From contig JAJTUP010000044.1 of assembly GCA_021399435.1 (NCBI GenBank), forward strand, positions 310,001 through 374,000: a DNA stretch of 64,000 nucleotides. Reading direction: 5' to 3'. The notes beneath the pieces were generated by a model. That model saw only the letters and a list, made by a program, of their open reading frames with translations. It was not told the origin of the DNA and did not search any database. Source of the stretch: Diaporthe sp. PMI_573 (Eukaryota; Ascomycota; Sordariomycetes; Diaporthales; Diaporthaceae). The position numbers were made by a program, and so were the translations under genes. Below, piece after piece: positions 40,571 to 48,631 of this stretch (its first letter is position 1; every line of letters begins with the position of its first letter).

Positions 40571-41438
40571 ATGTCATGCATCGATTCTCCCAAACTGGAG
40601 AAACAAGGAACAATTAACAGTACACAAATTACCGGGACTAACTTCTCCACCTTCATCTGCAACCGCACCGACTCAAACCGCCTGGCCAACGATGGGCTCC
40701 CAAGAACATCTTCCGGCAGCCGTGTTCGCGCCTTCTCCCCCCTCACTACAAGCCCCGGGACGTCCGACTGTGACGCCGAGGGCAGCAAGCCGTCGGGGCG
40801 GAGACGAAAACCGCAGGCACCAGAGGGAGAACCATCTCCATCGTCGTCGTTCACATCCGCCGACCCACCCGTCACTCGACCGTGCAGCGACCTCGACACG
40901 GCGTTCGAACTCGTCAGGGCGGCCTGGCAGGGGAATCTGCCAGACGACTTGCCGTGTCCCGAGTGGCATGTCCTGACCATCTCACCTGCCCAGTTCCTCG
41001 ACCTGTGTGAACGGCTAGAAAAGGAGGGATTGCTCAAGTTCTTCGAAGACCTCCGCTACGATTACAACCCTGACCGTTCCGAACTCGTACTGCGTCTCAT
41101 GGAGTAAGGACTTCTCCCCAATCATAGCGTTGTTGAGCAGGACATGATGTGCTAAGCGAGTTTGGCGCAGGACCGCCCTGCATGCATGCATGACGGAACG
41201 CATTCGCGACGCGATAAAATCACAGCTGCAAAAGCTCCCTCCCCAGCCTGACGGCGCGCAATCCGATTCCGCGCAGTCCGACACCGACGCTCCACTGTCC
41301 GACTACGACCACGACGCCCTCTTGTCTCGACTTGCCTCTAAGATCAAAACATATGGACACATGAAGATCAGACTCCGGGCAGAGACGGGGCCGGCTAGGA
41401 GGTCTCCTGATGGCCAACTCTGCTACGACATCTCGTAA
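40571..41438 (+). CDS. Conserved fungal protein of unknown function (two exons)
   Basis: Exon 1 (40571-41103) and exon 2 (41171-41438) join in phase across a 67-nt intron (GTAAGG donor, GCTAAG branch-like site, GCAG acceptor), giving 266 residues. After a Ser/Pro-rich N-terminus (1-110), a conserved block reads WHVLTISPAQFLDLCERLEK, then EGLLKFFEDLRYDYNPDRSELVLRLM. Exon 2 gives MTERIRDAIKSQLQKLP, an Asp/Ser linker, and SKIKTYGHMKIRL...SPDGQLCY before the stop. The SPDGQ motif recalls the start of a nuclease-like domain in related fungal proteins; the stop just after it suggests that this copy is truncated. I cannot assign a function. Confidence 0.6.
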
Positions 41439-41797
41439 CATTTGAAAAGCTCAGACTTGCAAACAACCCTTATATCCTCCTGGTTCACTTTATCGCTGGA
41501 AGATTTCAGAACACAAGCGTCCTTCCCATGGTCCCAGAACGCCAACAGATCTTTAATTGGAATAAGATCAATTCGATCAAATTATACTGTACTTCTCCAC
41601 AGCAGCCCCATTGTACAATACTGATGGCGACTGGTGCAAGGACAGAGTGCTCATTTCGGATTTTTAATTTCAGAAAACCCAGTTTATCATCTAGAAGGTA
41701 TGTAGCTATTACATATTATGACGGGGCACAAGGCAGAAATGAGATATAAATTCAAAAGCACCTGGTTCATCATTCGCGCGATGGACTTGCGGCGGCC
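41439..41797. other. Intergenic
   Basis: No gene is supported. A short frame ending KFKSTWFIIRAMDL just left of the hAT terminus might be part of a Copia gag, but the evidence is too thin to call. Confidence 0.35.
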
Positions 41798-43252
41798 CAG
41801 TGTGTCCAATAGTCAGTTAACCATTTGGATAACGGACCAGTTAACGGCTTACGTAATACCAACCGTTAGGGACGTTATAAGTTCCTCATTTCAACCGTTA
41901 GGGACGTTATAAGCTTGTCAGTTAACTAGTTAACGGTTGGATTTAGAGGGGGGTTTTCTAAAACCGTCCCAGATACCTATTAGTGGATCTCAACTCGATG
42001 TAAAGACCGAGTTTTTCCTATGCAGATCCTAGCCCAGAGACGGCGTCTCTCAACCCCTTGCTTGGCGCATTAATCCCTGTCATTTGATTGTCCCGACCTG
42101 GCCGTCCCGAGCCATTCCGTTCGACGTGCCAGATGCGCGACGCGTAACGCGTCTTAGCGAGAGTTTTGGCGGCCTCCGTTCGAACTTCAACATGCGAAGC
42201 TTATGAAATATTTCGACTTGACAGCAAAGACACCGTACTACCGTGCCGCGATTTGTCTCGTCCCAAGCTTCAAGCTGCTTTACTTTAAGGATAAGTGGCG
42301 ATCACACGAGATCTGGGTGGACACTGTTGAGCCAGACGTCCGCCAGCTATACAACGAGTATGCAACAAAATACAGCATTACGGAGCCAGCTTCTCCTCCG
42401 CAGCAAACTGAGCAACCTCAGCAAACGCCAGAGCTGGGCCGCTTCAAACTACATAGAAGGCTTGACCGCAGCGTTGATGTGGATAGCAATAGCGACAGGC
42501 GAAAGAGGCGCAGAATGGTCGACGAACTTGAGCGCTACCTCTATGATGAAGACGTTGTTGAACCCTTTGTCGAAGAGCCGCTGACTTGGTGGCGCGAGCG
42601 CGAGAAGTCCTATCCGATCCTTACCCAAATGGCTTTTGATCTTTTCTCTATCCCAGCTATGAGCGCCGAGTGCGAACGTGTCTTCAGTCAGTCCAAACGC
42701 CTAATCACCGACGAACGCAATCGGCTTGGATCTGTCACAATTGAAGCGAACGAATGTCTCAAGAACTGGTTACGCCGCGGCCATGAGCAGCGGCGGCGGA
42801 GGGATATGCTAGCAGGATAGGTATGGGCTAGCTGGATTAGTGCTCATAGTGACGGCGGTATGACTGATACTCCGCTAGCAGAGGCTAGACCGGCAGAGTT
42901 GTACCTGTGGGAGCTTGATAGCGGCGCTTTGCATACTGAGGCTCGATAGGCGGATTTTTTTTATAGATTGGACATTGTTCTTTATCAGAAGTTGAGAGAA
43001 AGATAAAACCTGAATGAAACATGGGAATATATTGCTTGCAAAGCTTAATTTGGTGTAAATCCCCTTCAGCACCAACGAGTTTCTATCATGGGTTACCTAT
43101 TTAGGAAATTCCAACCGTTACCAGTTAGTTAACGTTTGACAAGCCGTTAACGGCTTATTTTCAACCGTTAGGGACGTTACAAAGTTGGAAATCCAACCGT
43201 TAGGTACGTTATAACCTCCATTTTTCCCGTTACCTGACTATTGGACACACTG
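41798..43252. mobile_element. hAT derivative with C-terminal ORF and sub-terminal repeats
   Basis: The inverted ends are 24 bp with one mismatch (starts CAGTGTGTCCAATAGTCAG at 41798; complement ends at 43252). The word CAACCGTTAGGGACGTTATAA-type (21 bp) occurs twice near each end in the same orientation (about 41859, 41892, 43164, 43192). The interior encodes only the transposase C-terminus. The expected 8-bp target duplication is not present: flanks are CGGCGGCC and ATTACTAG. It is therefore a non-autonomous derivative, later rearranged at one flank. Confidence 0.8.
42203..42820 (+). CDS. hAT transposase C-terminal ORF within the derivative
   Basis: 205 residues from ATG 42203; in-frame coding sequence continues upstream of it (AKLMKYFDLT). 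It contains KTPYYRAAICLVPSFK, a basic RRKRRRM stretch, a WWREREKSYPILTQMAFDLF block and the dimerisation signature SIPAMSAECERVFSQSKRLI. BED finger and catalytic core are absent. It could encode a dimerisation-only protein, and the frame is free of stops, which is unusual for a dead remnant. Expression is unknown. Confidence 0.6.
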   Translation: MKYFDLTAKTPYYRAAICLVPSFKLLYFKDKWRSHEIWVDTVEPDVRQLYNEYATKYSITEPASPPQQTEQPQQTPELGRFKLHRRLDRSVDVDSNSDRRKRRRMVDELERYLYDEDVVEPFVEEPLTWWREREKSYPILTQMAFDLFSIPAMSAECERVFSQSKRLITDERNRLGSVTIEANECLKNWLRRGHEQRRRRDMLAG

Positions 43253-43279
43253 ATTACTAGATCGAGAAACAACGACAGC

Positions 43280-43752
43280 TGGTTCGAATGATGCGTACAA
43301 CAATGACTGAAAGCATTGGTCAAATGATGTCTGCTGAGGACACAATCGTCAAAATATTTGACCGAGCAGCACTTGAGTTCCAGACACATGGCCTGACGGC
43401 GCTTCAGAAGGCCTATCAAGACTAGGAAGGCATCAACGTTAGCCAATTCCAGTCGGTCCGCGAATTTGGGCACGAGATTCTCCGAATTCAAGATGAATTC
43501 ATCAAAGTCGACAAAAAACACGCACTCCCTGACTCGCACATCGTCCTGAAATTCGTCAATGGACTTGGAAATGAATTTAACCCCTGGAAGACCGGCTTCT
43601 GGGGGAGACAAGACACAAAGGAAGCCACTATTCCGAACTTCCAAGACACACTACGGCAAGCCGAAAACGAGGAAGGACGACTACGCTCAGAAGCAACACC
43701 TGCGCTAATTGCGAGACCGCCAACAACAAGTGCCAACGAGCAATGGGTTGAA
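43280..43752 (+). pseudogene. Copia gag remnant with in-frame stop
   Basis: In the same frame as pol, codons from about 43280 read MRTTMTESIGQMMSAEDTIV, then a TAG at 43423-43425 (KAYQD*EGINVSQFQ), followed by REFGHEILRIQDEFIKVDKK and DSHIVLKFVNGLGNEF. These are typical of Copia gag. The stop stands where tryptophan is likely (TGG-to-TAG). The 5' part of gag and the 5' LTR are missing beyond the hAT right end at 43252. Confidence 0.6.
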
Positions 43753-46700
43753 ATGGATTTTTGCTCCTACTGTAGAGAGAAGGGATTTCGGTCAATCGGA
43801 CACAATCAGGAGACGTGCTTCCACCTACACCCTGAACTTCGAAAAAACAAGCGCCCTGGACGACCAAATAAGCGGAGGAGGACCGACAAGTCAGGGGAGA
43901 GCTCCAAGGACTCAAGGCCTGACGAAGCAGACCAAGTGGTCGAGACTGCAAACTTTGCCCAGACGGAGTTCAGTTTTCATGGCCAATCAGTGGCATTTAT
44001 GGCCTCAATAGGCAAGGAGTGCTCACTACGCACCCAGTGGTGTGTGGATTCAGGGGCTGGAAATACAATGGGGCACTGCAGAGAGGACTTTGAGGACTTC
44101 CGGCCACTGGAAGGCACTGTGACAGGCATAGGAGAGTTTGAACTGCCCATCCGAGGATGTGGTACAGTTCGACTTAAGTGCCAAACACGCGCAGGAACAG
44201 TGGTGGAAATGTGCCTCCGAGATGTCTATTATGTCCCGGATCTCGGCGTGAATCTCCTCTCTGTCACCCACCTACTGCGCACTGGAGCCGAGCTTACAGT
44301 ATCACTGGACAGGTGGTATATCAAGAAGCAAAACCACACTTTTATTGCTAAACGTTTTGGGAACCTCTTTGTTTTACAGACTGTTTCAACTCCCCTTCCT
44401 GCACTAATTGCTTACTCTGTTGACCCAAAATGGAAACAATGGCATGAGCGTATGGCGCACCTAGGCCAGAAGAGCCTAGAGAGGATGCCTGAAATGGTGG
44501 ACGGAATGGACGAGGCACAGAACTTCTGCTTGTGTGAATCCTGCCTTCAGGGCCGAATGCGGGAGCTCCCACACAAGGGAACGCTTCCGAAGGGTGAATA
44601 CGTTGGCGACGTTATCCACGCAGACATGTGCGGGCCCTTTCACATTACTGGATTGAGGGGAGAACGCTATTGGATCACACTCTTAGATGGCTTCTCTCGT
44701 CTCAGCGGGTCTGTCGCAGTAAAGACGAAAAAGGATGCTTGGTTATTTGTACGGAAGTTTGCTCTTATGTTGGAAAATCAGGATCCCCTCCGCAGAAGAT
44801 GCCGCCGTATTCACACAGATCGAGGGGGCGAGTTTCAAGACTCAGACTTTGCCCAGTGGGCAGCAGGACATGGCACCCAACTCACCAACTCAACCACTGA
44901 ACAACACCAATCAAATGGAATGGCCGAAAGCCTGAATATTGTTATCCGTGACAAGCTTTTACCAGCTCTGATCGGTGGAGAAATCCCGAAGAAGTACTGG
45001 CCAGTAGTTCTGGAAGCAATCAACTATCTGAGAAACAGAAGCCCACACACTGCACTTGATAAGACACCATTTGAAGTTGTCTACGGGCAACGGCCTAATG
45101 TCTCTAATATTCGTGTGCTCGGAACAGAAGCATGGTACCTACTTCCCTCCACTAAGAGAAAGAAGCTAGACGAGCGTGCACTAAAGTGTAAGCTACTTGG
45201 CTTTGAGGGATTACACACATACCTGCTTCTAGACCCTAGTGGGAAAGTTATTCGGTCAACAAATGTTCACTTCCCACCAGAAAAACTCACTAAATGGGCA
45301 CCCAAGGGGGACACACGATCAATTGGGACACAAACGTCTCTGAAGACGCCTTGTGCCTGTCCTCTCTGTGCCGAGAAACCAGAGCCGGACCACAGGCACT
45401 TCAGACAACCTCAGACAACTACCGTTTCATCTCAGCATCCGCAACCCAAGCGTGCCAAGATCTCTGACGGAACATTCCCCGAAGTTCCTCCAAATGAGAG
45501 TCATGTGACCATAACGCCACAGCCACGGGAAATCCCTGGTCACCCAGAACTGCGGTACCCATTGCGTAACAGGCAGCCAAGCCACCTGTACCCAGGGGAG
45601 CAATACCTTCTCCTTGCTGAAGCGGCGATTGCCTTGGTGGCTAGACTAAGCACCGAAGAGCGAGAGCCAGGAAGCCTGAGAGAAGCAAGAGTAAGCTTCA
45701 ACTGGGACAAGTGGCGGGCAGCAATGAAGGACGAAGCTGATTCTCTTAACGAGAATGAGACCTGGGTCCTAGTTGACGCCCCAGCGTCAGCAAATGTCCT
45801 GTCTGGCAAATGGGTCTACAAGCTGAAAAGGGGACCACAGGGAGAGATAACCCGCTACAAGGCTAGATGGGTCGTTCGTGGTTTCGAGCAAATAGAGGGA
45901 GTGGACTACCTAGAGACGTTTGCATCAGTGGTTAAGCCAATGAGCTACAAGGCCCTGTTTGCAATTGCAGCTGCTCATGACCTTGAAATCGAGCAAATGG
46001 ATGTGAAGACAGCGTTTCTCTATGGCACAGTGGACGAAGAGATATACGTCGAGCAACCACCAGAATTCTCAGACGGAACTTCACGAGTGTGCAAGCTTAA
46101 GAAGGCGCTGTACGGGCTGAAGCAAGCACCACGGGTCTGGTATAAGACCTTTACTGATCACCTCTCAACGATGGGTTTCCTCCCACTAGCCACAGACTCT
46201 GGCATCTACTATAAGGATGGCACCTATATTGCTATCTACGTGGATGACCTTCTGATCATTGGCCAAGACAAGGAGAGAATCAGGGAGCTCAAGGAAGCAC
46301 TCAACCAGCGTTTCCACATGTCAGACCTTGGACCATGCAGTTTTTACCTGGGAATCCGTATTCAGCGTGACCGACCAAATCGAAAGATCACCCTTGACCA
46401 GGAGGCCTATATCGACAAGATCCTCCAACAATTCAACTTCGACAGCGGCGCAGCCAACGCCACGCCTATGGCGACAACAACCAAGCTTGAAAAGGCCCCA
46501 CTGGACTACGAATGCGACCCAGGCCTTCGAAGAAACTATCAGAGCGCTGTAGGGTCGCTGATGTACCTTATGCTTGGTACAAGGCCGGACATTGCCTTCG
46601 CTGTGTCAACTGTCAGTCGATACGCCTCAAATCCAACGCAAGCACACTGGACGGCAGTCAAGCGCCTATTCCGATATCTACGGGGGACAAGGAAGCTGAA

Positions 46701-47232
46701 GCTCCAATTCCGGGGACCACTTGCACCCCTATCCGGGTACACTGATGCCAGCTGGGCAGACGATATTGACACTCGGAGGTCAACCTCTGGGTATGTCTTT
46801 AGCGTTGGAAGTGGAGCAATCAGCTGGTCCTCGAAGCGACAGGCGACTGTCTCACTATCGACGTGCGAGGCAGAGCTTAAGGGTCAATCCTTTGCAACAA
46901 GGGAGGCCATCTGGCTACGGCGGCTACTTTCTGACTTGTGCTCACATCTCGAAGGGGAGAAATGGGCAGCAGCTACCGTCATCTTTTCAGACAACCAAAG
47001 CGCTATCTCGCTAGCGAAGAACCCAACACATCACGATAGGTCAAAGCACATCGAGCTTCAGCACTTCTTTATTCGAGAGCAAGTCGAAGCTGGAATGGTA
47101 CGGGTGGAATACGTTCCAACGAAGGAAATGGTGGCTGACGGGCTGACAAAGGCCCTGAGTCGAGATATGTTCACAAGGTTCAGAGCAGCACTGGGATTGA
47201 TCGGGACCGCTGATGAGGCAACTGAGGAATGA
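43753..47232 (+). CDS. Copia (Pseudoviridae-type) pol polyprotein
   Basis: 1,159 codons without a stop from ATG 43753. Order: zinc knuckle-like CSYC...H...C (residues 4-22, spacing C-x2-C-x9-H-x4-C), protease WCVDSGAGN (D99), GAG-pre-integrase HERMAHLGQKSLERM, integrase triad D291 (IHADMCGP), D356 (IHTDRGGEF) and E392 (NGMAES), reverse transcriptase YVDD (829-832), and RNase H (GYTDASWADDIDTRRSTSGY, STCEAELKGQ, DRSKHIELQHFFIREQ). The integrase-before-RT order defines Copia. Every catalytic residue is present. Because gag is broken and the 5' LTR is missing, this copy is unlikely to move alone. Confidence 0.9.
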   Translation: MDFCSYCREKGFRSIGHNQETCFHLHPELRKNKRPGRPNKRRRTDKSGESSKDSRPDEADQVVETANFAQTEFSFHGQSVAFMASIGKECSLRTQWCVDSGAGNTMGHCREDFEDFRPLEGTVTGIGEFELPIRGCGTVRLKCQTRAGTVVEMCLRDVYYVPDLGVNLLSVTHLLRTGAELTVSLDRWYIKKQNHTFIAKRFGNLFVLQTVSTPLPALIAYSVDPKWKQWHERMAHLGQKSLERMPEMVDGMDEAQNFCLCESCLQGRMRELPHKGTLPKGEYVGDVIHADMCGPFHITGLRGERYWITLLDGFSRLSGSVAVKTKKDAWLFVRKFALMLENQDPLRRRCRRIHTDRGGEFQDSDFAQWAAGHGTQLTNSTTEQHQSNGMAESLNIVIRDKLLPALIGGEIPKKYWPVVLEAINYLRNRSPHTALDKTPFEVVYGQRPNVSNIRVLGTEAWYLLPSTKRKKLDERALKCKLLGFEGLHTYLLLDPSGKVIRSTNVHFPPEKLTKWAPKGDTRSIGTQTSLKTPCACPLCAEKPEPDHRHFRQPQTTTVSSQHPQPKRAKISDGTFPEVPPNESHVTITPQPREIPGHPELRYPLRNRQPSHLYPGEQYLLLAEAAIALVARLSTEEREPGSLREARVSFNWDKWRAAMKDEADSLNENETWVLVDAPASANVLSGKWVYKLKRGPQGEITRYKARWVVRGFEQIEGVDYLETFASVVKPMSYKALFAIAAAHDLEIEQMDVKTAFLYGTVDEEIYVEQPPEFSDGTSRVCKLKKALYGLKQAPRVWYKTFTDHLSTMGFLPLATDSGIYYKDGTYIAIYVDDLLIIGQDKERIRELKEALNQRFHMSDLGPCSFYLGIRIQRDRPNRKITLDQEAYIDKILQQFNFDSGAANATPMATTTKLEKAPLDYECDPGLRRNYQSAVGSLMYLMLGTRPDIAFAVSTVSRYASNPTQAHWTAVKRLFRYLRGTRKLKLQFRGPLAPLSGYTDASWADDIDTRRSTSGYVFSVGSGAISWSSKRQATVSLSTCEAELKGQSFATREAIWLRRLLSDLCSHLEGEKWAAATVIFSDNQSAISLAKNPTHHDRSKHIELQHFFIREQVEAGMVRVEYVPTKEMVADGLTKALSRDMFTRFRAALGLIGTADEATEE

Positions 47233-47269
47233 GATGTATAATTTCAGTGGGAGTGATGTTGAGTGGGAG

Positions 47270-47391
47270 TGTTGAAACAAAACACCATCACACCCACTAC
47301 CGCTCCATCTACATATAGACCGTAGGCCCCAGCACCCTCTGAAGGGCCTACTCTCACTTGAATTAACTCAATTCTTCTCTCATTTGACAAA
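47270..47391 (+). repeat. Putative 3' LTR of the Copia element
   Basis: A purine-rich GATGTTGAGTGGGAG precedes TGTTGAAACAAAAC at 47270. A TATA-like CATATAGACC follows, and a candidate end CTCATTTGACA is at 47391, giving a 122-bp LTR. The right limit is a guess from the TG...CA rule because no second copy exists for comparison. Confidence 0.4.
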
Positions 47392-48301
47392 TCTTGCAGC
47401 CTTGGTCCAGGACTGCGGTAATTAGATAGGGCAGAACAAGAATTTTGGTTATACTCACGCGCAATTGGTAATCACCTCCAAATTTTTGCCCCAAAAGCTG
47501 TCTCAATTTAGTCCCATCCATCCATGAACCATGTATTAGTTGAGGCTCGCCATAACACTCAATCGCCTTTGACTTAGTTGATGGTTCTGACGACACTTCG
47601 ACGGGAGGGAGTGTGGTATGGAGATTGGGGTTCCTCAAGCCTAACCATTCCCAAATTCTCCATAATTAGATGTTCGATGAGTATATGTAATGCAATTCAG
47701 CCTGCCGTGGAAGCACATGTAAGACCTGTAAAATGGGGTTTGGAAATGAGTAAATGGTTCAAGTCGTGTTGTACTGCTATGAGGCTTTTGATGAGCGAGC
47801 TCTGACAACTGGTATTTTCCAAGGATAACTCGCAAAACAAGTGTGCGTCGCTGGCAGCTATTCCCACCTTCTTCCTCTTTTCCCCTTCTACCTTGTCTTC
47901 TTCCTTTTGGCAATCTAAGTCCTCCTGTAATGTTAGGAAAGCCCTAGTCTGGACTGTTGAGAGCATTGGTGGTAAGGCTGATGCGTTCGTTATATCCTGT
48001 TTAGAAAAGTCGCCAGTACTGGTAACCTGCATATATGCAGATTGAGAGCCCCAGTGACAATTCTCAGCCTCGTTGGCAGAGCTTTCTATAGTGCAGTCGT
48101 CCATGTGTAGACGAAAATGTTGATAATGACGTCCTGGATAGCGCAAGGATCAGTCTCATTGTTCTTTTAGTGTGGGTTGTAGTTGCGAAGAAAATGACAA
48201 TCCTAGGACGACGCACCTTGTTGGACATTGACTTCTTCAAAGTTGCCCCAACATTCACCAGCGAAGTCCCCCGTCAGCATGAGAGAACTGAGTACCTTCA
48301 T
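47380..48301 (-). CDS. Unrecognised four-exon gene, 3' end at the Copia LTR
   Basis: Four exons (48301-48217, 48133-47726, 47640-47459, 47412-47380) join in phase, giving 235 residues. Introns are 83, 85 and 46 nt with GTGCGT, GTCTTA and GTGAGT donors and CAG/TAG acceptors; the third has a good CTAAT branch site. The product starts MKVLSSLMLTGDFAGECWGN, has a charged KEEDKVEGEKRKK stretch and a helical LCELSLENTS...LIKSLIAVQHDLNHLL segment. I recognise no family. The stop lies inside the proposed LTR, so the natural C-terminus may be lost to the Copia insertion. Consistent phases argue for a real or recently real gene, but chance is possible. Confidence 0.35.
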
Positions 48302-48631
48302 GGTGGGTGTGGAGATAAAGAGCTGATCGCAGGTTTTGGTTGCGGGTCCGCAGATTTGAGCTGTTTTTAGACTGAGGAATGTAAGGTGCGCAGTAATCGT
48401 TTCAGACGCGGGTTGGAACAAATATTTAGAATGCGGATATTCACGAGCCCTCAATCGGATGCTGCGAGCCCTCGGGTGACTAAGCGCATGGGGCCCTATG
48501 TGCGCCAATTTATTTCCGCCACCCATTCGCCATACAGTACAAATAAATAATGTAACTACACTGATTTTCATACTGTACTGTACGTTCGCCAACCCTGCGT
48601 ACTGCACGACGTTGGCTGCCAATGATCCGCT
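48302..48631. other. Intergenic / hAT 5' region
   Basis: No gene is supported. It should include the 5' terminus of the hAT element, but I found no inverted partner of the 3' end. Confidence 0.4.

Noticed and set aside
40673..40976. Competing frames on both strands over exon 1 of the two-exon gene
   Set aside because: Only the 40571 frame carries the conserved LTISPAQFLDL...FEDLRYDYNPD block.
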